From: Pseudofrankia asymbiotica | GTDB taxonomy: Bacteria; Actinomycetota; Actinomycetes; Frankiales; Frankiaceae | Length of the DNA stretch: 9,861 nucleotides | NCBI RefSeq assembly: GCF_001983105.1 | Contig: NZ_MOMC01000095.1 | Location: 327 to 10,187, forward strand | Direction: 5' to 3' | Shown here: piece by piece, positions 1-6,041 of the stretch | Layout: each line of letters begins with the position of its first letter | How positions within the stretch are numbered: position 1 is the stretch's first letter | The notes under the pieces: generated by a model | Seen by the model: the letters and a program-made list of their open reading frames with translations, nothing else | Told to the model about the DNA's origin: nothing | Databases searched by the model: none | Made by a program: the position numbers and the translations under genes

Positions 1-52
1 CCGCGCCCACAAGACCGCCACCGCCGCGCTCGACCTCCACGGCTTCCCATGA
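1..52 (+). CDS. C-terminal tail of an unidentified gene, cut by the window edge
   Basis: An open frame enters from the left edge and ends at TGA 50-52. It gives the last 16 residues, RAHKTATAALDLHGFP. All but one of the visible sense codons end in G or C, the pattern of real genes in this genome, while the other two frames lack that bias. The fragment is too short to assign a family. A following hairpin is not obvious, so I cannot say where its transcript ends. The call rests on codon bias only. Confidence 0.5.
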   Translation, partial: RAHKTATAALDLHGFP

Positions 53-263
53 CAACCCGGACAAACCACCAACATCGAACATCAATGGACAGGTCCAGTC
101 AGAACGCGAGCGTGCCGGAGCCTTGCTTCTGGGGGGGCGTTCGACTCCGAAAGAATACTTCGACTCCAGCGGTTGTGGAACCACCGGCTGTTCGTCGCGA
201 CAGACAGGTGTATACAGTGGCGCCCCCTCCGCGAACCGATCGCCGTCCCTCGGCATCGGGTCT

Positions 264-288
264 CGCACGTTCGCTGCGAACGAGTGCG
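264..288. repeat. Palindrome CGTTCGC-T-GCGAACG with extended arms
   Basis: CGTTCGC (268-274) and GCGAACG (276-282) are perfect inverted copies around one T. The stem can also be drawn as CGCAC (264-268) pairing with GTGCG (284-288) across a two-base bulge. A near-contiguous palindrome with a one-base centre looks more like a protein-binding site than an RNA hairpin. No gene start lies close by, so its role is unknown. Confidence 0.4.
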
Positions 289-526
289 CCTGGTGCTCCC
301 CAGGAAGACGCTGATAGTTTTCTGCGATCAGAATGAAGACCCGGTCGGCCTCCTGTTCCGGCCCTTTTCCCCGAAGAAGACCGCGCGCGGGATTGCCAGG
401 ATGGGCTGGCCAGTCCGGGCTGAACGTGTGGGATTTTTCCGGCGACGCGCCGAGGACCCGCCGTGGTAGTCGGCCCAGCGGCGTCATCTCGGCTGACGTC
501 GTTCATCTGAGCCAAGAGCGCGAACA

Positions 527-563
527 GAACCCCCCGGGGCCCGCGGACGAGACCCCGGGGTTC
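527..563 (-). terminator. Hairpin downstream of the CoA-transferase
   Basis: GAAC plus a C run and GGGG at 527-539 pairs with CCCCGGGGTTC at 553-563. The stem is about 11 bp with a two-base bulge, and the loop is 13 bases. It lies about 45 bp beyond the TAG of the minus-strand gene ending at 608. No U tract follows, as is common for terminator-like hairpins in high-GC actinobacteria. Confidence 0.5.
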
Positions 564-607
564 TCCATACCCTCGCCGCCTACCGCGCGCATGGACAGCC
601 CAGGACC

Positions 608-1856
608 CTAGGGAATGGCGCCCGCGTCCTTCAGGGCGATGATCCGCGGCCAGTCGAAGCCGAGGCCGAGCAGGACCTCCTCCGTGTGCTCGCCGATCTC
701 CGGGGCGCGCGGGGCGTCACCGGGCTGGAACGAGGAGAAGTCGACCGGGGTCGCGACGGTGACGACCTGGCGGTCGCCTGTCGGTCCCGCGGCGTCGTTC
801 TCACCGGTCACGTCCCCGTCTCCGGCGGCGTCCCCCACGGCGTCGGCGGCGGCGACGGGCCGGAAGACGCCGGCCGCGTGCGCGAACGGGTCGGCGAGCA
901 CCTCGTCGAAGGTCTGCACCGGGTCCCACCAGACGTCGTGCCGCGCGAAGGCCTCCGCCCAGTGGTCGAGCGGCTCACGCCCGAACGCCTCGTCGAGCAA
1001 CGCCAGCACCTCACCGCGGTTCCTGCCGAGGGCCGCCATGGTCGCGTACCGCGGGTCGTCGGCCAGGTCCGGGCGGCCGACCGCGCGGGCTATGTTCGGC
1101 CAGTGCCGGGCGCCCTGCAGCCCGAGCAGCCAGAACCAGCGGCCGTCGCCGGCCTGGTAGACGGCGAGAATCGGGTTGTACATCATCCGGCTCAGCCCGG
1201 GGGTCGCGAGCTGGCCCCGCGCATGGCTCGCCAGGTCACAACTGATCGTGTACGCACCGGTCCGCAGCAGCGACGTCGTCACGAACTGCCCGCGGCCGTG
1301 CGTGCGCTGCTCGACGAGGGCGGCACACACACCCGCCGCGAGCGCCATCGCGGTCGGATGGTCACCCAGGCCCGGCCGGGAGACCGGCGGCGGCGTTCCC
1401 TCCTGGGTGAGCGCGAACGCGATTCCCGCGCGCGACCAGTAGGCGCCCATGTCGTACCCGGGCTTGTCCGCGCCCGCTCCGGGCTCCGGTCACGCCGTAT
1501 CCGGTCGCGGCGGCGTAGACGAGCCGGGGAAACCGCGCCGACAGGGTCTCGTAGTCCAGGCCCAGCCGGGCGAGCGCGGCCAGCCGCAGATTCGTGACCA
1601 GTACGTCCGCGCCCGCCAGCAGCTGTAACAGCACCTCGCGCGCGGCCTCGTTCTTCAGGTCGAGGCAGACGCTGCGTTTGCCCCGGTTGTCCAGCTCGAA
1701 CAACGCGGTGATGGTGTTCCCGCGGTGCGGGTCGCCCTCCGGCGGTTCCACCTTGACGACCTCGGCGCCCCAGTCGAGCAGGATCCCGGCGCAGGCCGGC
1801 CCGGCCACCACGACCCCCAGCTCGACCACTTTCACGCCGTCCAGCGGCCCGCCCAT
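608..1856 (-). pseudogene. Family III (CaiB/BaiF) CoA-transferase, interrupted by one frameshift
   Basis: Two overlapping minus-strand frames together make one CoA-transferase of about 415 residues, the usual family size. The first starts at ATG 1856 with GGGAG at 1864-1868, 7 bases upstream. It carries the family N-terminus (LDGVKVVELGVVVAGPACAG, then WGAEVVKVEPPEGD) and runs to GYGVTG near 1488. The second frame resumes with DKPGYDMGAYWSRAG near 1465 and contains PGLGDHPTAMA. The Asp there, about residue 165 of the joined protein, matches the catalytic Asp of formyl-CoA transferase and alpha-methylacyl-CoA racemase. It ends with the typical GEHTEEVLLGLGF and TAG at 608-610. The joined span is 1249 bases, so there is one base too many (or two too few) between about 1465 and 1490. 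Family members move CoA between carboxylic acids or racemise acyl-CoAs; the substrate is not predictable here. Either a recent pseudogene or a sequencing error: the remainder shows no further decay. Confidence 0.85.
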
Positions 1857-2251
1857 CCAGGCACTCCCTTTCCTAGGCCAGCGCCGCCCATCGGACGAGG
1901 ACGCGCGGGCGACAGGGGCCTGACGGTAACGGCAGATGCCACTCCCCGCATTCGATCCGCGAGCGTCCCGGCGCCTGTTCGCGCGCGCCGGGGCGCCAGG
2001 CGATACCGACCAGATCGGCGAACGCGGCCGTCAGGCATCGCCGCGCGTCACGCCGCAGCGATTCATCAATCATCACAATGATTTTCTGGGCCTCGGCACA
2101 CACAACGCCAGACCATCCGTCGGCAGGCGGTGATAACGCGTCGGCCACCGCCGGGTCTCGACGACATCTCCGGACACCCGCAAGCACGCCGCTCGTCCCG
2201 GATGCTCATCGAAAACCGGAAGACACGGCGTACCCTCCATCGGATTGCTCG

Positions 2252-2268
2252 ATGGGCACCCATATACT
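2252..2268 (+). promoter_or_regulatory. Probable -10 box (TATACT) overlapped by palindrome ATGGG-CA-CCCAT
   Basis: TATACT at 2263-2268 matches five of six bases of the vegetative -10 consensus and lies 28 bp before the Excalibur gene start. No good -35 is visible at 16-18 bp. ATGGG (2252-2256) and CCCAT (2259-2263) form a perfect 12-bp palindrome sharing its last base with the -10. A protein bound there could block the promoter; this is inference from position only. Confidence 0.4.
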
Positions 2269-2284
2269 GCCGGCCTCACCAACA

Positions 2285-2290
2285 GGGGGG
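2285..2290 (+). promoter_or_regulatory. Ribosome binding site deciding the Excalibur gene start
   Basis: A run of six G lies 6 bases before ATG 2297. It selects this start over several in-frame upstream codons back to 2078, which would add about 70 residues of unconvincing sequence before the membrane segment. Confidence 0.55.
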
Positions 2291-2296
2291 TTGGAA

Positions 2297-2875
2297 ATGG
2301 CATACGGGGGTCCCGGTCAACCGGGGCGAAACTGGCGACGAATCGCAAAGATCACAGCGGGCGCCATCGGCGGACTGTTTCTGTTTTTGCTGGTACTCGG
2401 TCTTGCGCTGCCCAAATCAGACAAAAAGGCCACGGTAGCGGATACGGCGACGACAACTACTCCGGTGGCGACAGTCTCGACCGGCACCGCGACGCCCTCC
2501 GCGCCAGCGTCGACCGTGCCAGCCGCGACGACGCCACCGGCGGCGCCGCTGGCGCCCGCCACAGCGTCGTCCGCACCGGCCCCGGCCAGCCTGGCCGCGC
2601 AGAGGACGACGCAGCCACCGGCAGCACCCGCGGCGGCCAACCAGCCAGCGCAGAACCAGCCTGTGCACACCGACCCGCCACCGCCGGCGGCGGCCGCGCC
2701 GCCGCCACAGCAGGCGCCGCAACAGGAGCAGCAGCCCGCCCCGCAGCCGGCCAATGTGTACTACGAGAACTGCTCGGCCGCCCGGGCCGCCGGCGCCGCA
2801 CCGCTGCACCGGGGAGATCCCGGGTATCGAGCGGCACTCGACAGGGACGATGACGGGACGGCCTGCGAGAGCTGA
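2297..2875 (+). CDS. Membrane-anchored Excalibur calcium-binding domain protein
   Basis: This predicts a 192-residue protein in three parts. Residues 1-18 are short, Gly/Pro-rich and basic (RNWRRIAK). Residues about 19-39 form one hydrophobic membrane segment (ITAGAIGGLFLFLLVLGLAL) followed by KSDKK. Residues about 45-153 are a low-complexity linker rich in Ala, Thr, Pro and later Gln, typical of wall-spanning stalks. Residues 155-192 are an Excalibur domain: YYENC, ARAAG, GDPGYRAALDRDDDG and the terminal CES. The loop has D182, D184, D186, G187, C190 and E191, the DxDxDGxxCE signature, and C159 is the likely disulphide partner of C190. By family knowledge this is an extracellular calcium-binding module found on bacterial surface proteins. 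The orientation with the domain outside is inferred from the basic N-terminus. With no enzymatic domain attached, its role is unknown; wall sensing or adhesion is possible. It stands alone, with its own promoter-like box and a terminator. Confidence 0.85.
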   Translation: MAYGGPGQPGRNWRRIAKITAGAIGGLFLFLLVLGLALPKSDKKATVADTATTTTPVATVSTGTATPSAPASTVPAATTPPAAPLAPATASSAPAPASLAAQRTTQPPAAPAAANQPAQNQPVHTDPPPPAAAAPPPQQAPQQEQQPAPQPANVYYENCSAARAAGAAPLHRGDPGYRAALDRDDDGTACES

Positions 2876-2887
2876 ACACTCGGCCAG

Positions 2888-2927
2888 GTGCCGGGGCGTC
2901 CATCCATGAGGATGGACGCCCCGGCGC
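2888..2927. terminator. Strong bidirectional hairpin between convergent genes
   Basis: CCGGGGCGTCCATCC (2891-2905) and its exact inverse (2910-2924) enclose the loop ATGA. Further G-C, G-U and G-C pairs extend the stem at the base. It lies 15-50 bp after the Excalibur stop and about 85 bp after the stop of the opposing SDR gene, so it can serve both. There is no T run on either side. Confidence 0.8.
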
Positions 2928-3011
2928 GGACCTGCGGCGCGTACGCCGACGCACTTCGCGGCGGATTTCTCCCGGCGCTTTCCACGATGACCGGGCGGTC
3001 ACGCGTTACGG

Positions 3012-4013
3012 TCAGGGAGCGCTTTTCCGCTTCTGCTCGACGTAGAACCTCGCGGCCTCGCGGACGGCGTCCGGCGTCGGGGACGGGTGCCAGTCGAGTT
3101 CCCGGGTGGCCTTGCCGTGGTCGAGCGGCGGCATGAAGTGCGTGAGCCGCACGCTTACACTGGTCATCGGCATGTCGCGGCGCAGCACGCGCCCCGCCAC
3201 GTCTCCGACGCGGCCCATCGCCTTCATCATGGGAAGCGGGATCCCGAAACGGGGCGGCTTCACGCCGCCCGCTTCCGCGGCGGTCGTCACCAGCTCCCTC
3301 CAGGTCATGTACCGCTCGCTGATGATGTAGCGCTCGCCGACGCGCCCCTTCTCCGCGGCGAGCAGGAAGGCACGCGCGGCGTCCTTGATGCCGACGACCT
3401 CCATCGACGTGTCGCCGAAGTGGATCGGCAGCGTGCCCAGCGCGGCGCCGGCGACCATCTGGCCGTGCGGCGAGCCGAAGTCCGGCGCCCCATAGGTCGT
3501 CGACACACACATGATGACCGCGGGGAGCCCGCGCTCGCGCTGATAGCTCAGCACCAGTTCCTCGGCGGCGACGCGCGCCTGGATGTACGGGCCGCCCAGG
3601 TGCTGCCAGGTGTGCGGATGGTCCTCGTTGGCCGTGCCGCCGTCCGGCGACAGGCCGATCGTGCCCACCGTGCTGCAGAAGACGAAGCGCCGCACCTTCG
3701 CCTCGAGGGCGGCGTCCAGTGCGTGCCGCAGGCCGTCGACGTTCGTGGCGAACAGTGGCGCCGGGTCGCGCAGCCAGGCCCGGGTGTCGACGACGCAGTA
3801 GTACACGGTGTCGACGCCGTTCATCGCCTCGCGCATCGCGTCGTCGTCGGTCAGGTCGCCGTGGTGGCGCTCCACGGACAGGTCGTCGAAGGCTCGCGTC
3901 GAGCTGGTTCGACGGATCCACACCCGGACGTCGTCGCCGCGCTCCACCAGCTGCCGCGTGACGTGCGAACCCAGGAAGCCACTCGCTCCCATAACCAGCT
4001 GTGTGCCGCCCAC
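3012..4013 (-). CDS. NAD(P)-dependent epimerase/dehydratase, extended SDR family
   Basis: This 333-residue protein starts at GTG 4013, chosen because GAGGAG lies at 4025-4030, 11 bases upstream, and because the Rossmann strand begins at once. GASGFLG at residues 9-15 is the extended-SDR dinucleotide-binding motif. An acidic GDLTD near 52-56 and the FCSTVGT strand with Ser114/Thr115 follow. The catalytic Tyr143 lies in GPYIQAR; the usual YxxxK is here YxxxR (Arg147), a conservative but notable change. The C-terminal half (GQMVAGAALG, then VVGIKDAARAFLLAAEKG) fits the substrate domain of dihydroflavonol-reductase or sterol/hopanoid-associated epimerase relatives. It probably reduces or oxidises a hydroxyl or keto group on a sugar, sterol or polyketide-like substrate in the cytoplasm; the substrate cannot be read from the sequence. 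It converges with the Excalibur gene. A 281-bp gap separates it from the upstream mhuD, so it likely has its own promoter. Confidence 0.88.
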   Translation of the reverse strand: MGGTQLVMGASGFLGSHVTRQLVERGDDVRVWIRRTSSTRAFDDLSVERHHGDLTDDDAMREAMNGVDTVYYCVVDTRAWLRDPAPLFATNVDGLRHALDAALEAKVRRFVFCSTVGTIGLSPDGGTANEDHPHTWQHLGGPYIQARVAAEELVLSYQRERGLPAVIMCVSTTYGAPDFGSPHGQMVAGAALGTLPIHFGDTSMEVVGIKDAARAFLLAAEKGRVGERYIISERYMTWRELVTTAAEAGGVKPPRFGIPLPMMKAMGRVGDVAGRVLRRDMPMTSVSVRLTHFMPPLDHGKATRELDWHPSPTPDAVREAARFYVEQKRKSAP

Positions 4014-4294
4014 GACCCGACCGTCTCCTCAGATGTGTTCGCGTCCGACCGCAGTGTCGCCTCGTTCGGCTGCCTTGCCCCACCGGCGGTGCGAGTGGCG
4101 GTGGCTACTCCGGCTCGGAGTCGGCCCTTCCCGAAAGCCGCCGGGACAAGCGGGCGCGAACAATAGGTACCACAGCCCGATTTTCCCAGTTCAGCGGCGT
4201 ACGGCCCGTCTCGGCGCACGGCTGCCCACGGCAGTCAGGACGATCCGGGTGCCAATGTCAAAGGCAGCGGTGGTACGGCGGTCAGACGGACCCG
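4014..4294. other. Gap between mhuD and the SDR gene
   Basis: 281 bp without a credible gene. It must hold the end of the mhuD transcript and probably the SDR promoter. A small hairpin, CTGCC-CAC-GGCAG, lies at 4222-4234. A more AT-rich patch around 4160-4190 could hold a minus-strand promoter (TATTGT- or TACCTA-like -10), but I see no convincing pair of boxes. Confidence 0.35.
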
Positions 4295-4606
4295 TCAGGA
4301 GCCGCCCGCCACCGAGCGCTGGACGACCTCGAACTCCAGCAGCGACGAGCCGGACGCCACCGGGCGGGCGCGCTCCCCCGAGTGGGCCTCCATGGCCGGC
4401 CCGGTGAGCCAGGCCTGGAACGACTCCTCGCTGTCCCAGTGCGTCACGACGAAGTACCGGTTGTCGCCCTTCACCGGCCGCAGCAGCTCGAACGACACGA
4501 AGCCTGGCTGCCCGTCGACCGCGTGCAGCCGGTTCGCGAACCGCTTCTCCAGCTCGGGGCCGGCGCCCTCGGGAACCTCGATCGCATTGATCTTCACGAC
4601 AGTCAC
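4295..4606 (-). CDS. mhuD: Heme-degrading monooxygenase of the MhuD/IsdG type
   Basis: This 103-residue ferredoxin-like (ABM superfamily) protein reads almost like Mycobacterium tuberculosis MhuD (Rv3592) as I recall it. Shared blocks include VVKINAIEVP, GAGPELEKRFA, LLRPVKG, RYFVVTHW, FQAW and SLLEFEVV. The residues that bind and distort heme in MhuD occupy identical positions: Asn7, Trp66 and the proximal ligand His75. MhuD is a cytoplasmic dimer that opens the heme ring oxidatively, releasing iron and giving mycobilins without carbon monoxide, so this gene likely serves heme iron use or heme detoxification. The GTG start at 4606 fits the family N-terminus exactly. No Shine-Dalgarno is evident. 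TAGGCT lies 8-13 bases upstream, so a leaderless mRNA is possible. No heme importer or siderophore gene is visible in the window. Tandem hairpins separate it from the upstream VOC gene, so it is probably transcribed on its own. Confidence 0.9.
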   Translation of the reverse strand: MTVVKINAIEVPEGAGPELEKRFANRLHAVDGQPGFVSFELLRPVKGDNRYFVVTHWDSEESFQAWLTGPAMEAHSGERARPVASGSSLLEFEVVQRSVAGGS

Positions 4607-4648
4607 GTCGCCCAGCCTACGGCCAACACGATGGTCCGCGTAGGTCCA

Positions 4649-4692
4649 CCGCCTGCCGCCGCTCGCCGGCAGCGGCGGGCGACGGCAGGCGG
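4649..4692. terminator. Long hairpin after the VOC gene
   Basis: CCGCCTGCCG (4649-4658) pairs perfectly with CGGCAGGCGG (4683-4692). Inside it, GCTCGCC (4661-4667) pairs with GGCGGGC (4674-4680) with one G-U, around a six-base loop. It lies about 65 bp after the VOC stop on the minus strand and just before mhuD, so it probably ends VOC transcription. Confidence 0.7.
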
Positions 4693-4703
4693 CGCAGGCA
4701 GCC

Positions 4704-4730
4704 GGGCGGGCGGCGTCACGCCCACCGCCC
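4704..4730. terminator. Second hairpin after the VOC gene
   Basis: GGGCGG...CGT (4704-4716) and ACG...CCGCCC (4718-4730) are inverted copies with 11 of 13 positions matching. It lies between the VOC stop and the larger hairpin at 4649-4692, making a tandem pair. The loop is tight, so the innermost pairs would open. Confidence 0.45.
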
Positions 4731-4758
4731 GCTCCCTACCGCTGGCTCATCCGTCGGG

Positions 4759-5529
4759 TCAGAGCCTGATGATGGCGAACGTCTCCTGGTGGGGGCCGGT
4801 GAGAATCGCGAACCGGCCAATCGGAATGTCGGTCGGCCCGAGGATGACCGACCCGCCGAGCTCCACGGTCTTCGCGGCGACCGCATCGGTGTCGGCGACG
4901 GCGAAATACGTCAACCAGAATGACGGCACCTCGGCGGGCACCAGGTCGGGCATGGGCATCATCCCGCCGATGACGGCGCCGCCGAGCTTCCACTCGTAGT
5001 ACTCCATCGGGCCGCCCTCGGCCCCCGAGTCGCTCGTGGTCCAGCCGAAGACGGCCGGGTAGAAGGCCTTCGCCGCGGCCACGTCGCGGGTGTCCAGCTC
5101 GTTCCAGCAGAAGGCACCCGGCTCGTTCGCCAGCTCGGCTCCCTTGTGCGCCCCCGGCTGCCACGCGGAGATGGCGGCACCGCCGGAGTCGAGGAACACC
5201 GCCGTCCGGCCCGCGTCCAGAACGTCCATCGGCGCGACGACGACCTGGCCGCCGGCGCTGACCACGGCCTCGGCCGTCTTGTCCGCGTCGTCGACCCGGA
5301 CATAGGTGCTCCAGGCGGCCGGCTGTCCCTCGGCGAACAGCGGGCCCAGGCCCGCGACCTGCTTGCCGCGCAAGGTGAACAACGTGTAGCCGCCCGCCGC
5401 CGGATCCGGCGAGACGTTCGCCTCCCAGCCGAACAGGCTGCCGTAGAAGGCCTTGGAGACCTCCACATCCGGGCTGCCAAGATCTACCCAGCAAGGCGTT
5501 CCCGGCTCGTAGGACGTGAACTCGGCCAT
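4759..5529 (-). CDS. Two-domain glyoxalase/VOC family protein (CFP32/Rv0577-like)
   Basis: A 256-residue protein made of two homologous vicinal-oxygen-chelate domains. The internal duplication is plain: GTPCWVDLGSPDVEVSKAFY with SLFGWE near residues 10-36, repeated as GAFCWNELDTRDVAAAKAFY with AVFGWTT near 138-164. Each half then has an aromatic-Trp strand (AAWSTYVRVDDAD; SFWLTYFAVADTD) and a GGxV(V/I)xxPxD strand. Size and layout match mycobacterial CFP32 (Rv0577) and actinomycete 'VOC family' proteins of uncertain substrate. Family members act in metal-dependent ring cleavage, glyoxal handling or antibiotic binding; none can be assigned here. ATG 5529 is chosen over the open frame extending to 5841 because GGGAGG lies 8 bases before it and homology starts there. 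It is divergent from the epoxide hydrolase and followed by two hairpins. Confidence 0.88.
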   Translation of the reverse strand: MAEFTSYEPGTPCWVDLGSPDVEVSKAFYGSLFGWEANVSPDPAAGGYTLFTLRGKQVAGLGPLFAEGQPAAWSTYVRVDDADKTAEAVVSAGGQVVVAPMDVLDAGRTAVFLDSGGAAISAWQPGAHKGAELANEPGAFCWNELDTRDVAAAKAFYPAVFGWTTSDSGAEGGPMEYYEWKLGGAVIGGMMPMPDLVPAEVPSFWLTYFAVADTDAVAAKTVELGGSVILGPTDIPIGRFAILTGPHQETFAIIRL

Positions 5530-5534
5530 TACGA

Positions 5535-5543
5535 CCACCTCCC
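5535..5543 (-). promoter_or_regulatory. Ribosome binding site deciding the VOC gene start
   Basis: The minus strand reads GGGAGGTGG here, with the GGAGG core 8 bases before ATG 5529. It settles the start against in-frame codons up to 312 bases further upstream. Confidence 0.75.
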
Positions 5544-5554
5544 GCACATTTGAC

Positions 5555-5582
5555 GGACACCCCTGCGTGTCCTGCGAAGGAC
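5555..5582 (-). promoter_or_regulatory. Two mutually exclusive small hairpins in the VOC leader
   Basis: GGACAC (5555-5560) pairs with GTGTCC (5567-5572), and GTCCT (5569-5573) pairs with AGGAC (5578-5582). The two stems share bases 5569-5572, so only one can form. They lie 26-53 bases before the VOC start. If transcribed they could act as a switch, but stems of 5-6 bp may be chance. Confidence 0.25.
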
Positions 5583-5884
5583 GGTAGCGGGCAGGTATGA
5601 CAGTTTCCGGGACCCGCGGGTTCCCGTCGACGAGCCCGCGGCCCATTGGCGCGCGCCGATCGCCAACGCCGGCGCAAACGGTCAGCGAATAGGTGAATTT
5701 TTGCGTACCTGTACACGGCGACATCCGCCAGAGCGGCGGGTCCACAAGCATCACGACCGCTGGCGGCGTCCCGAGCTGAGACCTTTCTCGCGGATCCTCG
5801 CTGAAGTGGCAGTCGAAACGCGACCGGACGCCGGTCCCCATGCCGACTGGCGACCACCCGCCCGCGGCCGGTAGATCGCCGCCA

Positions 5885-5935
5885 CCGTGTCGCCGCGGTC
5901 GTGGACCCGGTCAAATCACGACCGCGACAACACGG
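5885..5935. repeat. Long imperfect inverted repeat (16-17 bp stem)
   Basis: CGCGGTCGTG (5894-5903) and CACGACCGCG (5917-5926) are perfect inverse copies around a 13-base loop. CCGTGT (5885-5890) pairs with ACACGG (5930-5935) across a symmetric 3x3 internal loop that itself allows one G-C pair. It stands 113 bp upstream of the epoxide hydrolase and 356 bp upstream of the VOC gene, so it is not an ordinary end-of-gene terminator. It may be a binding site or an RNA element. Confidence 0.6.
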
Positions 5936-5941
5936 CCGTCA

Positions 5942-5974
5942 CGATCATGAATGATCGCGCGGGAGGGATCATCG
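5942..5974. promoter_or_regulatory. Candidate operator: CGATCAT-GA-ATGATCG plus a third half-site
   Basis: CGATCAT (5942-5948) and ATGATCG (5951-5957) form a perfect palindrome with a two-base centre. A further GATCAT copy begins at 5967, about 25 bp from the first half-site. The site lies about 80 bp upstream of the epoxide hydrolase -10 box. The geometry fits a dimeric regulator such as a TetR- or MarR-type protein, but no regulator gene is visible in the window. Confidence 0.45.
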
Positions 5975-6035
5975 CTGCCGCGGCGCCGAGGATCGCCGGC
6001 GCCGCTTTAGGTCAAGACCCGGCCGGAATCGCTCC

Positions 6036-6041
6036 TACGGT
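6036..6041 (+). promoter_or_regulatory. -10 box for a leaderless epoxide hydrolase mRNA
   Basis: TACGGT fits the actinobacterial TANNNT -10 and sits exactly -12 to -7 relative to the A of ATG 6048, so transcription would start at the start codon. No clear Shine-Dalgarno is present, which agrees. The -35 (TCAAGA near 6012-6017) is weak. Confidence 0.45.

Larger units (their letters stand above)
53..607. other. Intergenic stretch without a credible gene
   Basis: About 550 bp with no frame showing sustained third-position G/C bias, recognisable motifs or a good ribosome binding site. Short open frames on both strands here look like chance products of high GC. The part around 53-350 is visibly less GC-rich than the flanking genes. 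It holds a palindrome at 264-288 and, at its right end, a hairpin at 527-563 that fits the terminator of the minus-strand CoA-transferase. It could be a decayed gene, but I cannot identify one. Confidence 0.5.
1857..2296. other. Divergent intergenic region between the CoA-transferase and Excalibur genes
   Basis: About 440 bp separates two outward-facing genes. The minus-strand open frame across part of it (starts near 2187) shows no family features and no convincing ribosome binding site, so I treat the region as non-coding. The right end holds a probable promoter for the plus-strand gene (TATACT at 2263-2268) overlapped by a small palindrome. TACCGT on the minus strand near 1922-1927 is a possible but weak -10 for the CoA-transferase. 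Confidence 0.5.

Noticed and set aside
99..515. 138-residue minus-strand open frame in the left intergenic block
   Set aside because: No family motif, Arg/Ser/Gly-rich composition, no third-position G/C bias of a real gene and no ribosome binding site.
686..1597. 303-residue plus-strand open frame
   Set aside because: It lies antisense to the CoA-transferase, is Arg/Val/Gly-rich, and mirrors the codon pattern of the real gene.
1873..2187. 104-residue minus-strand open frame upstream of the CoA-transferase
   Set aside because: Internal segment MIDESLRRDARRCLTAAF looks protein-like, but there is no recognisable family, no good ribosome binding site, and it overlaps the likely promoter region.
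2078..2296. N-terminal extension of the Excalibur protein
   Set aside because: The extra residues show no conserved features, while ATG 2297 has a close G-rich ribosome binding site and begins the basic-hydrophobic anchor.
2317..3002. Gly/Ala- and Arg-rich minus-strand open frames
   Set aside because: They are antisense to the low-complexity linker of the Excalibur gene, where GC-rich repeats suppress stop codons.
4649..4730. Possible attachment site or mobile-element end
   Set aside because: Tandem GC hairpins directly after a gene stop are better explained as terminators; no integrase, transposase or target duplication is visible.
5530..5914. Longer starts for the VOC protein (5841) and the overlapping frame to 5914
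   Set aside because: The strong GGGAGG site and family homology begin at ATG 5529; the upstream sequence has hairpins and no coding bias.
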